Assembly (NCBI GenBank): GCA_030562195.1
Contig: CM060202.1
Span: 23,360,317 to 23,424,316, forward strand
Direction of reading: 5' to 3'
Source of the DNA: Nipponacmea schrenckii
Lineage: Eukaryota; Mollusca; Gastropoda; Lottiidae
Length of the DNA stretch: 64,000 bases
Part shown: positions 52,270 through 62,360 of the stretch, piece after piece
How the letters are laid out: every line of letters starts with the position of its first letter
Position numbering within the stretch: position 1 is the stretch's first letter
Notes under the pieces: model-generated
Database searches by the model: none
Told to the model about the DNA's origin: nothing
What the model saw: only the letters and a program-made list of their open reading frames with translations
Made by a program: the position numbers and the translations under genes

Positions 52270-53577
52270 AAAAGGAGGACACCACTGCAAGCCTTGTAAG
52301 GCTAATGGGAATTGCATTGATCTGGACAAATACCAGAAAGCATTACAAATTTTGGATTCAAAATCTTATTGGCACGAAAAACATCTCGATTTTCTGTCGT
52401 TGCCAAGAACTTTGATTCTAAAAGTGATTTGAATATCGACAGACTGGTTGTAAAGGAAATAGAAATCATGTCTTTGAAAACGTTTAAAAGTGTTGAATGG
52501 TAATCCTTATTGATTTGAGATGACCCGGGGTCAAGTGGTCAGAAGACAACACAATGCAGATGAACATCGATTCGTGAAAGCGTTAACTATATTCAAGGAG
52601 ATTTGGGTTTGAAATGTCTTAGAGGGTTTAAAAAATTCGTGAATAAAATAATTGAATCGTGTTTGTACAAATTCTAGAAGTTTGGCATTCTATAAAGGCT
52701 TAGACATGGTTCTTTTTGAAAGACAGACTCCAGCGCAAAACCAAATTGTAATAAAACCTCGTTTTTAGCTATGAATAAATGTCAATGCCAGTTTTTCAAA
52801 CATATATGGTGGAAATCTTTCAAAAGCAGCATTTAGAGTGGACTTTATATAACAGGTAGTTGAGTTTATTAAGATGTTTATTATTCTGTTGCCAAGATAA
52901 TATTATAATGTAAGCTTATATTTCAAATTAATTTCACGCACAGAGCTCAATCAGATATGAAAAAGTCTGACCCGAACCGCCCTGTCCTTTAAGATCTGTT
53001 TTTAATCCTACAAAGTCTAATCCCTTGCTCTTAGGTGACCTTTCAAGTGTAGAGGTCAGATATTGACCCTTAATCTTTTCAACTGCAGAATATTAAATCT
53101 TTTTAAATAGAATTAAAGCCTCCTTTTAGACTTTTTTGTAATTTCTCGAATCCAGATTCATAAAAACCTGACAGTTTCTCACCAATTGTAAACAAAGAAA
53201 TATAAACTTTTTGGATTCGGAATTTTTGATAATTTCACGTTTATCGTTATTGAAATAGGATAATTTGCACTGATTTCAAAGCATTTTTTGTACATTTTCT
53301 CGCCCCCGCTTAGTGAATGCGCTAACCTTGCTCACACGTCTGAAGTACACGAATAAGAATATTAATCAGCTGTCCTGATAAGCGATTTATACCTGAAGCA
53401 CTATATTTTTCAAATAGAATGTGGCAATCGAAATTTCTCTAGAGCAAATATTTCGTCTTCCTATTCATGTATAGATATGCTAAATTAAACTTATCAAACT
53501 GATGTGTGATGTAGTCTCTACTTGTGACCTAGGCCAGTGCTTCTATAAGAGATTATCTCTTATAACACCCTAAACTA

Positions 53578-53780
53578 GTAGCTGTTACGATCTTCCCAAA
53601 AGAATCCAAGATAGGATTCAGGTGTTCAACAAAACTGGCATGCAATGTCATGCTGGATACATCCACAACCAACTACCGTATTAGCTTACGATTTTCTGAA
53701 AAGAATCGAAGCTGGAATCAAGACTAGCAACAAAACTAGCATCACGGCCATGCTTGAAGCTACTACCACCAGTATCTGAA
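53578..53780. repeat. tandem duplication of about 100 bp
   Basis: TTACGATCTTCCCAAAAGAA and TTACGATTTTCTGAAAAGAA open the two copies. Both continue to CAACAAAACTGGCATGC or CAACAAAACTAGCATCA and end in a CATGCT...CTACCACC-like stretch. Confidence 0.7.
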
Positions 53781-54518
53781 ACCTAACACCGACAACAAAA
53801 ACTATTCCAACCTTGAAATGCGCAACTGAATTTGTACAGAACCAACTCATTAACTATTTGTATAAATTCAAAATGTTGACAAAAGTCAAAGTGTAACAAT
53901 CTAAAAGCTTCACCCTCAACATTATCAGGTACATCATTGACTTGGGGGTCAATAAACATCTTCACTAGCGGTGTTTACCGAAGTTCGACCCCCGATATTG
54001 GAATCCTATCAACTCCCGTACCCCTCTCCCCAAAACAAATATTTTCTTTTGAATCGACTCCAAATAACAAATACCAAATATCTTTGATAAATCTCAAATT
54101 AAACTCAAAATAAAACAAACTATTTCATTTAACAAACACATCATTCCATTTCGGTATTTTGGTTTAGAGATTAAATGACGTAGTACACAAAAACTACTTA
54201 GCCATGGTTTCGTATTTTTTCACGTGATTCAATTCGATTACGAAACACAAAAAGCCCAAAAGAAAACCTTCAACACACAGCACACAGGTTTCGTAACTTG
54301 AAAGCAATTTTTACATTTTTCTCGATGTTGGAATTTCCCAGACAGTTGCTTAACGCTATAATAAACATGTCATCTTCCAAATCATTCGAAATAGAACAGA
54401 ATCTCGTGAAATATCGAATACCATAGCCATGTCACGTCGATTAGGAATTTCAAAAGAATTTTAATGGTAAAATAAAGAAAGCAATTCGAAATGTCTTTTA
54501 CATGCGCGTTGTTAAAGA

Positions 54519-54850
54519 AAACATCTCATGTAAATTCAAACAAAAATGGATGGAAGTCGGGGATTGATAGGTTTCTGTAGTGTAGACAATTTCTTGGGTA
54601 ATAATTCAGAATAATTTACTAGTATGCCACACTATTTTAGGACATCGAATTTGTCCACCGAGATAGTGCTTCATGTAAAGAAAACCATTCATGTAACTTC
54701 AAACAAAAATGGTCGAAGCATTGGTAGGAGATTGATAGGCTTCTGTATTTTAGACACTGTCTTGGGTATATGAATTGAAAATAATCTACGATTAGGCTAC
54801 AATATTTCAAGTTATCGAATTTGTCCACCGAGATTGTGCTTCATGTAAAT
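54519..54850. repeat. tandem duplication of about 165 bp
   Basis: CATGTAAATTCAAACAAAAA and CATGTAACTTCAAACAAAAA start the copies. Both contain GATTGATAGGTTTCTGTA-like sequence and end CGAATTTGTCCACCGAGAT, then GTGCTTCATGTAAA. Confidence 0.85.
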
Positions 54851-55022
54851 TGTTCACCGACTTATAATCCAGGAAACAATACTACAAACACCATCTGCGA
54901 CAGTTACTATTGAAAATCCCCTGCGACTGATCGGTGCCACTTATTTTAACCCCCTAATAAGTTTATCCTAACCAAATTAACTCTCCACTTCCTGTGTTTA
55001 ATAATCTAATTGTTTATTTTAG

Positions 55023-55201
55023 ATCCGGGGATGCTGAATTTCATAACAAACATGACCTTTAACAAAAGTCCAGGGAAGCTCAATTTCATTATCATCGAAT
55101 ACTTCGACAAGATTACTAAGCTTATACACGAGCTTAATAAAGTTCGAAGAAGTATAAGTCGCAAAATTGAATGGAGACAGTCAAAACATTTTAAATTTTG
55201 A
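55023..55201 (+). CDS. possible terminal exon
   Basis: The acceptor TTGTTTATTTTAG has a strong T-rich tract. The frame is open for 58 codons to TGA: PGMLNFITNMTFNKSPGKLN, then FIIIEYFDKITKLIHELNKV, with a basic end. Its phase-1 start fits the 52222 donor. No family is recognised. Confidence 0.25.
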
Positions 55202-55326
55202 CCATAAACAGTAGTAACAGGAATCTTATTTTCAGATCATTTTTTCCATCTTATGGGTGTAGTTTCCTTAAACCAAACAATTGCCAGCAATCGATGCCTG
55301 TAGCGGTGAGTAAATCGCAAAAACAG

Positions 55327-55428
55327 TCTTGGCAAAATTTTTCCCACACTGCACACTACATGGCGTTGCCCATTTTCATTAGCCCTAGATGCGGAAGAGT
55401 CGGGGGCAAAACTTCATTTATTTTTTGT
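55327..55428 (+). mobile_element. SINE-like element, central and 3' parts
   Basis: ACACTACATGGCGTTGCCCA and GATGCGGAAGAGTCGGGGGC precede AAAACTTCATTTATTTTTT. Confidence 0.6.
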
Positions 55429-58400
55429 AGTGATCATTGACCATTAGATATCACATGATTGATTGAGTACTAGGGTGAATGCTATGTTTATATACACTGT
55501 AATTCTTGGCTGGAGCCCGATCACGATTTGTTGAAAATCAATTTTATTGAAAAAATCTTCTTTACCAAACCACCGACCGGAGACACTGTGTTGACTTCCC
55601 ATTTCAAGATTACTATACGGTGCAATTTTGTTTGGAGAGGGTAGGATTAGGACAACTGATACCCTCTTCATACCAAACGCCCCCCTCCCTCCCTCCCCCC
55701 TGGAAAGTTCCGACCCGCGTCCCTAAACTTGAAAGAAACTAGTAACCTCATCCCTCCGGATTCACTGTTTCCTTCTTATTTTCAAGATATATATTGTGAT
55801 TAGATCAAATGCGTATCTCAAAATAAAATTGAACGTAAACGTCGTGTTTCCGGCAACATATCCCCAGATTTTCAAATTCAAGATCAAAACCATCCTTACG
55901 GTTAGTTGAAGATTTTAATTAATTTATATAAACTGGTAATAACTCGGATTGGTACAAACAATATTGTTTCTTTAAACAGTCACCTGATTCGAATTATCTG
56001 GTTGACTTGAATTTACACATTCCCCTCAAGGATAGACCCAGTCTTTTGTCATAGGGGATTACAATTTGATGCAAGGTGCGCGCGTATAAATATGATGAAT
56101 CTACGCTGTCATGCATCATCTATTTTGTCAACAATACATAACTCAGTAATTGTTATCAATATTGAACCTATAAAAGCCCTATGTATATGTAACTTCATAG
56201 TGTTGATAGTTGTTGCAAGGTGCTCTGTTACAGGTGATATTCATCAACTATTTATTTATTGAACTAAATCTTATTGAAATCAAATGAAACCTTTGTCAGC
56301 CTTAGATCATTTCTCATTTAGAAAACATGCACAGCCCTAACTTGTACTACCAAACATGGTTTCGGTTGCCAATTGGTAGTAAAAGTTGTAAAGTGTGTCA
56401 ATAAGTTTAGCCTTGTTGGTTACCGACCTTAGGAAACTTCATAGTATAACTAGGTAGTTGTTGCAATGTACTTACTAAGATATAAGGACCTTTACACATA
56501 CAGGTATACGTACATCAACTATTTTATAGAAATCAAATCAAGATTTCCAAAGCTCAAACTCAAACTCCCGAAAACAAAGAAATGTGTGTGAAACCACCCA
56601 TGTGTTTTCCTGTTATTAAAATTAAAGGGTTTTAAATGAAATTGTAGTGTTTCTATAATTTAAACATTACTGGCTTCATGCCCGGTAGCCTAATGACATG
56701 TTCAGTTAATCTGGTTTGTGAAACCCTACTATTACCATTGACAGCCAAACTGTAGCAATTTATAGTAAAATTGGTCTATCTTAAGGTCGGGCAGATCCTG
56801 TAGGTACCTTCTGTTAAATGATCAAGCAATATCATTGATCAAAACGGTTCTCAAGAATAGAAATACAATATCAGGACGATGATGGGCTGGTATATATTTT
56901 GCACATTGGTTTCTTTTATTGAATCGTAGAAAGACATAGCTATATTACAATCTCTACCCTACCAGCCATAGCCGACGGCGATGCAATTTACAATATAACA
57001 AAATGTATCCCAATTTTCACGATTGTCAATTTCATTTGTACACTGTATAGAAAGTGTAATGAGGCAAGACGTCGCCCTGTCTTACTCCTATATAATTATC
57101 AATTATTACGGCTTCTTAAACTCATTTTAAATCGATAAGAGTGTACTATTATTAGAAGGGAGGGGCTTCGGGGACAGCGAGGGCATATTTAAGGTGTATT
57201 AGATATACCGAACTTGCCTTTAAACGTTCTAGAATTAAGTATGAAAATCTTGTTTGATTGCTTGTTAAAATATGTCACTGTTCATAATGTTCAAGTCTTT
57301 ATTGACTCGAAAGGATCAAGTTTTATTTATGTCATTGCAGGTTGAAAGATGATGATTGTGTAAATGATAAGTTGTTTTATCTGTAAACCACGGATGTAAA
57401 TGACAACAGATTAAGCATCTAGAGCAGTAAAACTGCGTCTACTGATACCAACCTAATTTGACTACCAGGTGAGAAATTAACATGCTTTGAATACCGAAAC
57501 AAGACATACAAATTGATACATCTTTAAATCTTAAATGAGGTGGATTCAAGTACAGAGTAAACATAAGGTGTTATGAAATCACCTCTCAAGCGCCAGCAAA
57601 GTTAAAAGCAGGGAGATTTTGAAGTCTATAATTCTTGTATTGTGAAAGTTTTCTAAAGGATTTGACTGTATAGTATCACTATAACATCAGCACCATCATT
57701 TAGTTTTTGAAATTCCAATAAACCTAAACTAATGAAGTCACTATAGTGGCTTATAATATGAAAGGTTATCGATGCTATCAGTACTTCCATACACGAAATC
57801 AGAAGCCTTTACAACCATTATGGAAAATCAAACCAACCAGTGCAGAGAAAACAAGGAGTTGATGACCAGGTCAATGGAGTTTGAAGAGGCTGATATCACA
57901 ATCAAACATACTTAAAATAATATTTATGCATCGTTTGAGCTGACTTAATTACTAGTTGATGTCGAGACTCAGAAGTTTCGAGTTTGAGATTTGATCACAT
58001 TGAGGCAGGTGGACAAGTTTGGTTTTTCAAAGAACTGAAGGCAACGATGAGCCCCGGCCAAAAAAATCATCCACACGCGAATCAAATTGTACAGACACTA
58101 TCTGAACTGATCACAAAAATATCTATACCAGAGTCATGTACTCATGTAGCCAAGGTCGAGCCCATTAATTAAAAAAGTTAACATTCGTAGTTCCATAATT
58201 TTAGCTGAAAATTTACACAAACTTCTTATATATTCAAAAGCATTACTCTAGTTTAAGTATTCGCAGATCCATACAATATCTGACCAAGTTGGATAATCAT
58301 ATAGTTAATTCAAAGAATCGTGCTTAGAAAAACGATTTTCCATCCGTAGGTCAAATTTGAAATTTGACTTACAGATACACTAACAGTGTACTACTTTATA

Positions 58401-58749
58401 AAAAAAAGTATCGAAGAAGTTCAAGTATTCCATTCTGATAGCTCAACCCTCAAACAACCTTCGACAAAAACAGCCCCTATAGGTTTCAAGATGGTGACTG
58501 GTGGCCAAAAGTCCTGAACTAATAATCACTGTTTATTAAAATAACAAGTACATTGTTGTACTTCATTTAGAATTCGCTGGGTTCATATTGAATTTACCAG
58601 ACCAGAAATCGTTGAATATCGACTCTGATATTAAAGAGACTGTTAAACTTTCTGATGTTGTTGCTGAAATGTCAAAATCTAAAGAATAAATTTGCTGCTT
58701 CTTGAAGATGGCGACCAAATGTATGGGGAACGGACAGAGAAACCGACAT
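55429..58749. other. intergenic, with possible coding relics at 57.7-58.7 kb
   Basis: Plus-strand frames at about 57758-57915 (MENQTNQCRENKELMTRSME), 57984-58172 and just before 58689 (DSDIKETVKLSDVVAEMSKS) look protein-like but are broken by stops. An old mobile-element relic is possible. Small inverted repeat at 58348-58374. Confidence 0.3.
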
Positions 58750-58755
58750 TTTATT
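58750..58755 (-). terminator. polyadenylation signal AATAAA for the BRICHOS gene
   Basis: This is the first AATAAA on the minus strand after the TAA, about 200 bp into the presumed 3' UTR. No nearer canonical hexamer was seen. Confidence 0.5.
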
Positions 58756-58954
58756 CTATGGCAAATAAGCTTTACGGGAAAAAATTGAGACTAATTAAAA
58801 CGAAATTTTCTTATCTTTAAGATTTTATCAAATATAATTCTGTGAGAAAGAAGTATTGTGAACAGCAATTTAAACATTTTGAACGTATTGGTGTAACTTG
58901 CGGATTTTTTATCAGAGAAAGGTAAAAGGCGATGAACAGTGTTTGGTTATATGT

Positions 58955-61900
58955 TTAAATGTCGTCTTCGGGTTCAGGGTCGGGACCTGGGGCTACTGGT
59001 GGAACTGGTACAGGGGCATCTGGTCTTGGTGCTAAAGGGAAAAAAAATGATATCACTTAAGCTATTATTATATTTTGAAAGCAATTGAAAATCTGAAATC
59101 CCAAAAATGTGTACTTCATTTTATGCAAGATTTGGGAAAAACCTGTGTTTGAAATATTTGTTGAAAGCTTATTCAATATGGGAGGATGCTTCTGGCATCA
59201 AATGAGGTATTGTTGAAAACTGCACACGTCTAATTTAATATGAAATGATGGGTTCTATCGAAAGCTTTGAAACATTTGAAATGGAAATAAATTTTTCCTG
59301 ATTGTACAAGAATCAGCGTTTGGGATTCAATTTTGTAAGGACACAAAGATGCATCATATATTAAAAATGAATCCATGGACAATTCAGACTGTATATATGT
59401 TTGCTGAAAACTAGAACGTTTAAGGCTGTTGATACAGCTCTAATGCTCATCTGGTGCTACTCCACATCAAGTAGAGCTGGTTGGAGAATAGTAATAAACT
59501 TTCCAAATAAGACGTTAGTCGTACTTGAGTAATACGAGCGAACCTGCTGAAAATAATAACCATTACGTACCCAATTCTAGCGGTATAATATCGTGCTTAA
59601 TATCAACTATCCAATAAGATGGTATATCACGACAGTGCTTCTCAATCTCATCACCACCAAATCGTTTGACTAACCCTGGTTCAATAGGTTCCCTACTAGG
59701 CATAACTCGTCTCATATCCATTGGTTTTACTTTCTGTTTCTGGAATATCAGAATGCAACTGTGAAGAAGATGTCAATTACTAATATACTTCTTTATTATT
59801 CAGAGTACTCCTGGGTACTGGGGCCTTATTCTTCAAAACTTAATTAAGATGAAATTCAGATTTGAAGAAATACAGTTCAGTAATGTAATCTGATTGGGTA
59901 ATAAAACGTAATTTAAGAACCAATCAGAATACCAGAAAACTAAAATAATTTAAGTTACGTTTTTGAGAATAAGTCCCCGGATCTAAACTGGCCCTGATAC
60001 AATACAATCATTGCTATTGAAACTATATTCATAACGATTTACATTTTGAATGAATGCATCGTGTATCAGCCTCTTCATACTTAACTCAACGAGGAACGTA
60101 GATACGAAGGAAATCCAAGCAATAGCAATAATACTAGCAACTGGACTTACCTTAGCGATGTCTTTCAATGTTTTATCGAATGGTTTTTTGAGTTTATCAA
60201 TATAGCATGTGTTGGTGTTAAGGTCTCTGTATGCCACCACTAACTGTAACAAATGGTTGCAAAAAAATGTATACTAATTGCTTCAACGTCTTTGATCAAG
60301 ACAAACTTGCACAAACCAAACAGTAATTTTATTCGAGCAGACAAACAAATAAATGCAGAATCGAGAACTTCCATATGGAGTTTTCGTTCCCCAAGCGTAA
60401 CGGTTCGGCAATTCAACCAGTGTTAACACACAAAAGCTAGCTTTAAGCCGACGTTTTGGCCTTGTGGAAACGCGGTTTATACAATTCTGTCAGACTGGGC
60501 AGGAAAGAACGCATGATTGTTACCATCCATTCCATGTTTTCAAACCTTTTGGACTTGTGTAGTCCATTACGGCGTTTTTGCCTTGGTGCCTTCTTGCCTC
60601 TCAACTGATGTTGAAAGGAAAGAATATTTCTTCAAGCTTTGTACGAATCCATTGATACTATTATACAATTCTACTATTTAGATTTGTCCAAAAGGTCCCT
60701 ATGTGATCCCCTATGAGCTGGTACCCTTGATGGGGAACCAATTATAAATACTGTCCTACTTTCAATATTTGAAAATCTATTACCTCCTTATAGTCCATGA
60801 GTATATCTGCTGGGTAGATTATTCCAGATCGAGCGTTTTTAATAGTTATTAATTTTCTATCGTAATCTACTTCCACTAGTTCTGGGTACGCTCTTCCATT
60901 GATGATTGCTTGGTGTTGGAAAACCTGAAAGTGACAAATTCATCTTCAGGCAAAATTTGAGAGAATTTGAACCAACGATTTTTCTTTCTGTTGATATGCG
61001 TTTCGGTCCCAATATTGCTGTCCTGAACGTGATTTTATATACATGTATTCAAAAAGGCTTTCGTCAGTTATTTACCCATATATGCATTTATCTGTAACGT
61101 CCATGTCCATATAGAGTCCGTGACGCAATCACAGATATGGGAAATGTAAACTATGCACCATTATTCTAAAGTCTGGAGCATTAGACAAAATTGAAATTTA
61201 TGCTGGATTAATACATTTCCTGCTAGTGTAGGTGAAGCATTCCTGTTAACATATTAACATGCTTTAGACCCAGTAAGTAAGTATTGTCCTTGTGTATATT
61301 TACCGTAACGGTCAATACAGAAAACACGCACCTGTTTATGTAGAGCGGTAAAATGTTGTTTAATAGCAAAAATACCGAGTATACCAGCAGTAATGATCAC
61401 AGCAACTCCGAGAATAACTAACCAGGTGCATCTCTTTCTTACTCCACCGACACGGTCTCGTACAAGCATCTTACACTGCGCTAGCTTCAGCTTATACTCC
61501 CGTTTGTCCTGCTTCCGTTCTTGTTTCAATTGCTTCCTCACGATCTTCACCTGTTGCTTCTCAATCTTCTGGGCATGTTTAGATTCTTCTGCTTCTTTCT
61601 CGGCGTTTAAGTCATTCTCGTTTTCCTTTTCAGAGTGTTGGAAATCGAGTTTTTCTGGTTTCTTCAGATTCTCTTCCTGAATCTAAAAGATTCTCAAATG
61701 CAATGACTTTTAATGAATTTCGACCTTATCTAAAACCTATAATCTATGGGCGCAATGCGTACTGCTCTATTAAACATATTGATATCTATCGGAACTATCA
61801 ACATAGATTTGAGAGTGTGCTTGGCGCTGTGGACAAGATATAACCCTTATAATAGTGATATCAAACAATGAACAAAACTGTTCTGCAACCAACGTCTCTT

Positions 61901-62022
61901 AATCCCCAAAGTCAAACAAAAGTAAAAATTCAATTAATACAACAAATCAAGTCCGGAAAAGATCTACATACCTGTATTTTGGTGTCCTGTTTTATATTTG
62001 GATCATACGTTGGTGGAGACAT
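58955..62022 (-). CDS. BRICHOS-domain type II membrane protein, six coding exons
   Basis: Coding exons, in transcript order, are 61972-62022, 61332-61682, 60784-60924, 60151-60243, 59571-59739 and 58955-59031. They total 882 bp, giving 293 residues plus TAA. All introns are GT-AG; the first four are phase 0 and the last is phase 1. The start MSPPTYDP has A at -3. Residues 18-101 are highly charged (Lys/Glu/Gln) and coiled-coil-like, ending in VRKRC. One helix spans about 103-124 (starts TWLVILGVAVIITAG), followed by a lumenal linker. The BRICHOS domain covers about 175-260: Asp178 in ILMDYKELVVAYRD, Cys194 in NTNTCYI and Cys248 in KHCRDIPSYW match the family's invariant Asp and two Cys, 54 residues apart, which should form a disulfide. 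Known BRICHOS proteins are secretory-pathway proteins in which the domain chaperones a beta-prone segment. The last exon adds a 25-residue Pro/Asp/Glu tail. By family knowledge it should sit in ER/Golgi or plasma membrane, tail lumenal; the client is unknown. It is not assignable to a named vertebrate BRICHOS family. Confidence 0.93.
59816..59984. mobile_element. MITE-like family A copy inside BRICHOS intron 4
   Basis: Ends GGGGCCTTATTCTTCAAAAC and, inverted, GGGGACTTATTCTCAAAAAC pair well. It lies wholly within the intron 59740-60150 and leaves both splice sites intact. Confidence 0.65.
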
Positions 62023-62115
62023 ATTGAAATCCTTAATCCTTAATCGCTTTCTTTAATCCAACGTTTGACCTGTACTCCGAAAATAGAAGCAAAGACTGCT
62101 TCAAGTTGTTTATCA
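62023..62115 (-). other. probable 5'-UTR exon of the BRICHOS gene
   Basis: Directly upstream of the ATG, a pyrimidine-rich acceptor ending TTTGGTTTCAG opens this segment. It carries an unbroken 24-codon frame (reads DKQLEAVFASIFGVQVKRW, then IKESD) closed by TAA 17 bases before the ATG and out of frame with it. The frame has no ATG. I read it as a leader exon; it could instead be the terminal exon of another upstream transcript. Confidence 0.5.
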
Positions 62116-62266
62116 CTGAAACCAAATTCAAAAAGAAATTTTAACATTATGCAAAAAATGTCATGTGACATACATGGTCACATGATTCTATTATAAAACA
62201 AAAAATTACACAACGTGTACGGACGGTTTTAATAATTTGTAACTAAAAATAGAATTATTCTGTTAC

Positions 62267-62360
62267 CTTCTATGGCGCTGCACTACGTATACTTATGGAA
62301 ATTATTTTAAAAATCTTACATAAAAGAGCAGCCTATAAATATTCAAGCTTCTTATATAAA
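62267..62360 (-). promoter_or_regulatory. candidate core promoter and first non-coding exon of the BRICHOS gene
   Basis: On the minus strand a TATATAAG box lies at about 62351-62358. The expected start site is some 30 bases downstream, near 62325. A short leader would then run to a donor CATAGAAG/GTAACA at 62267/62266, giving a leader intron of about 150 bp to the acceptor at 62116. The positions are seen in the sequence; their use is inferred. Confidence 0.4.

Noticed and set aside
61393..61680. 95-codon plus-strand frame rich in Ser/Phe/Cys
   Set aside because: Antisense shadow of BRICHOS exon 2.
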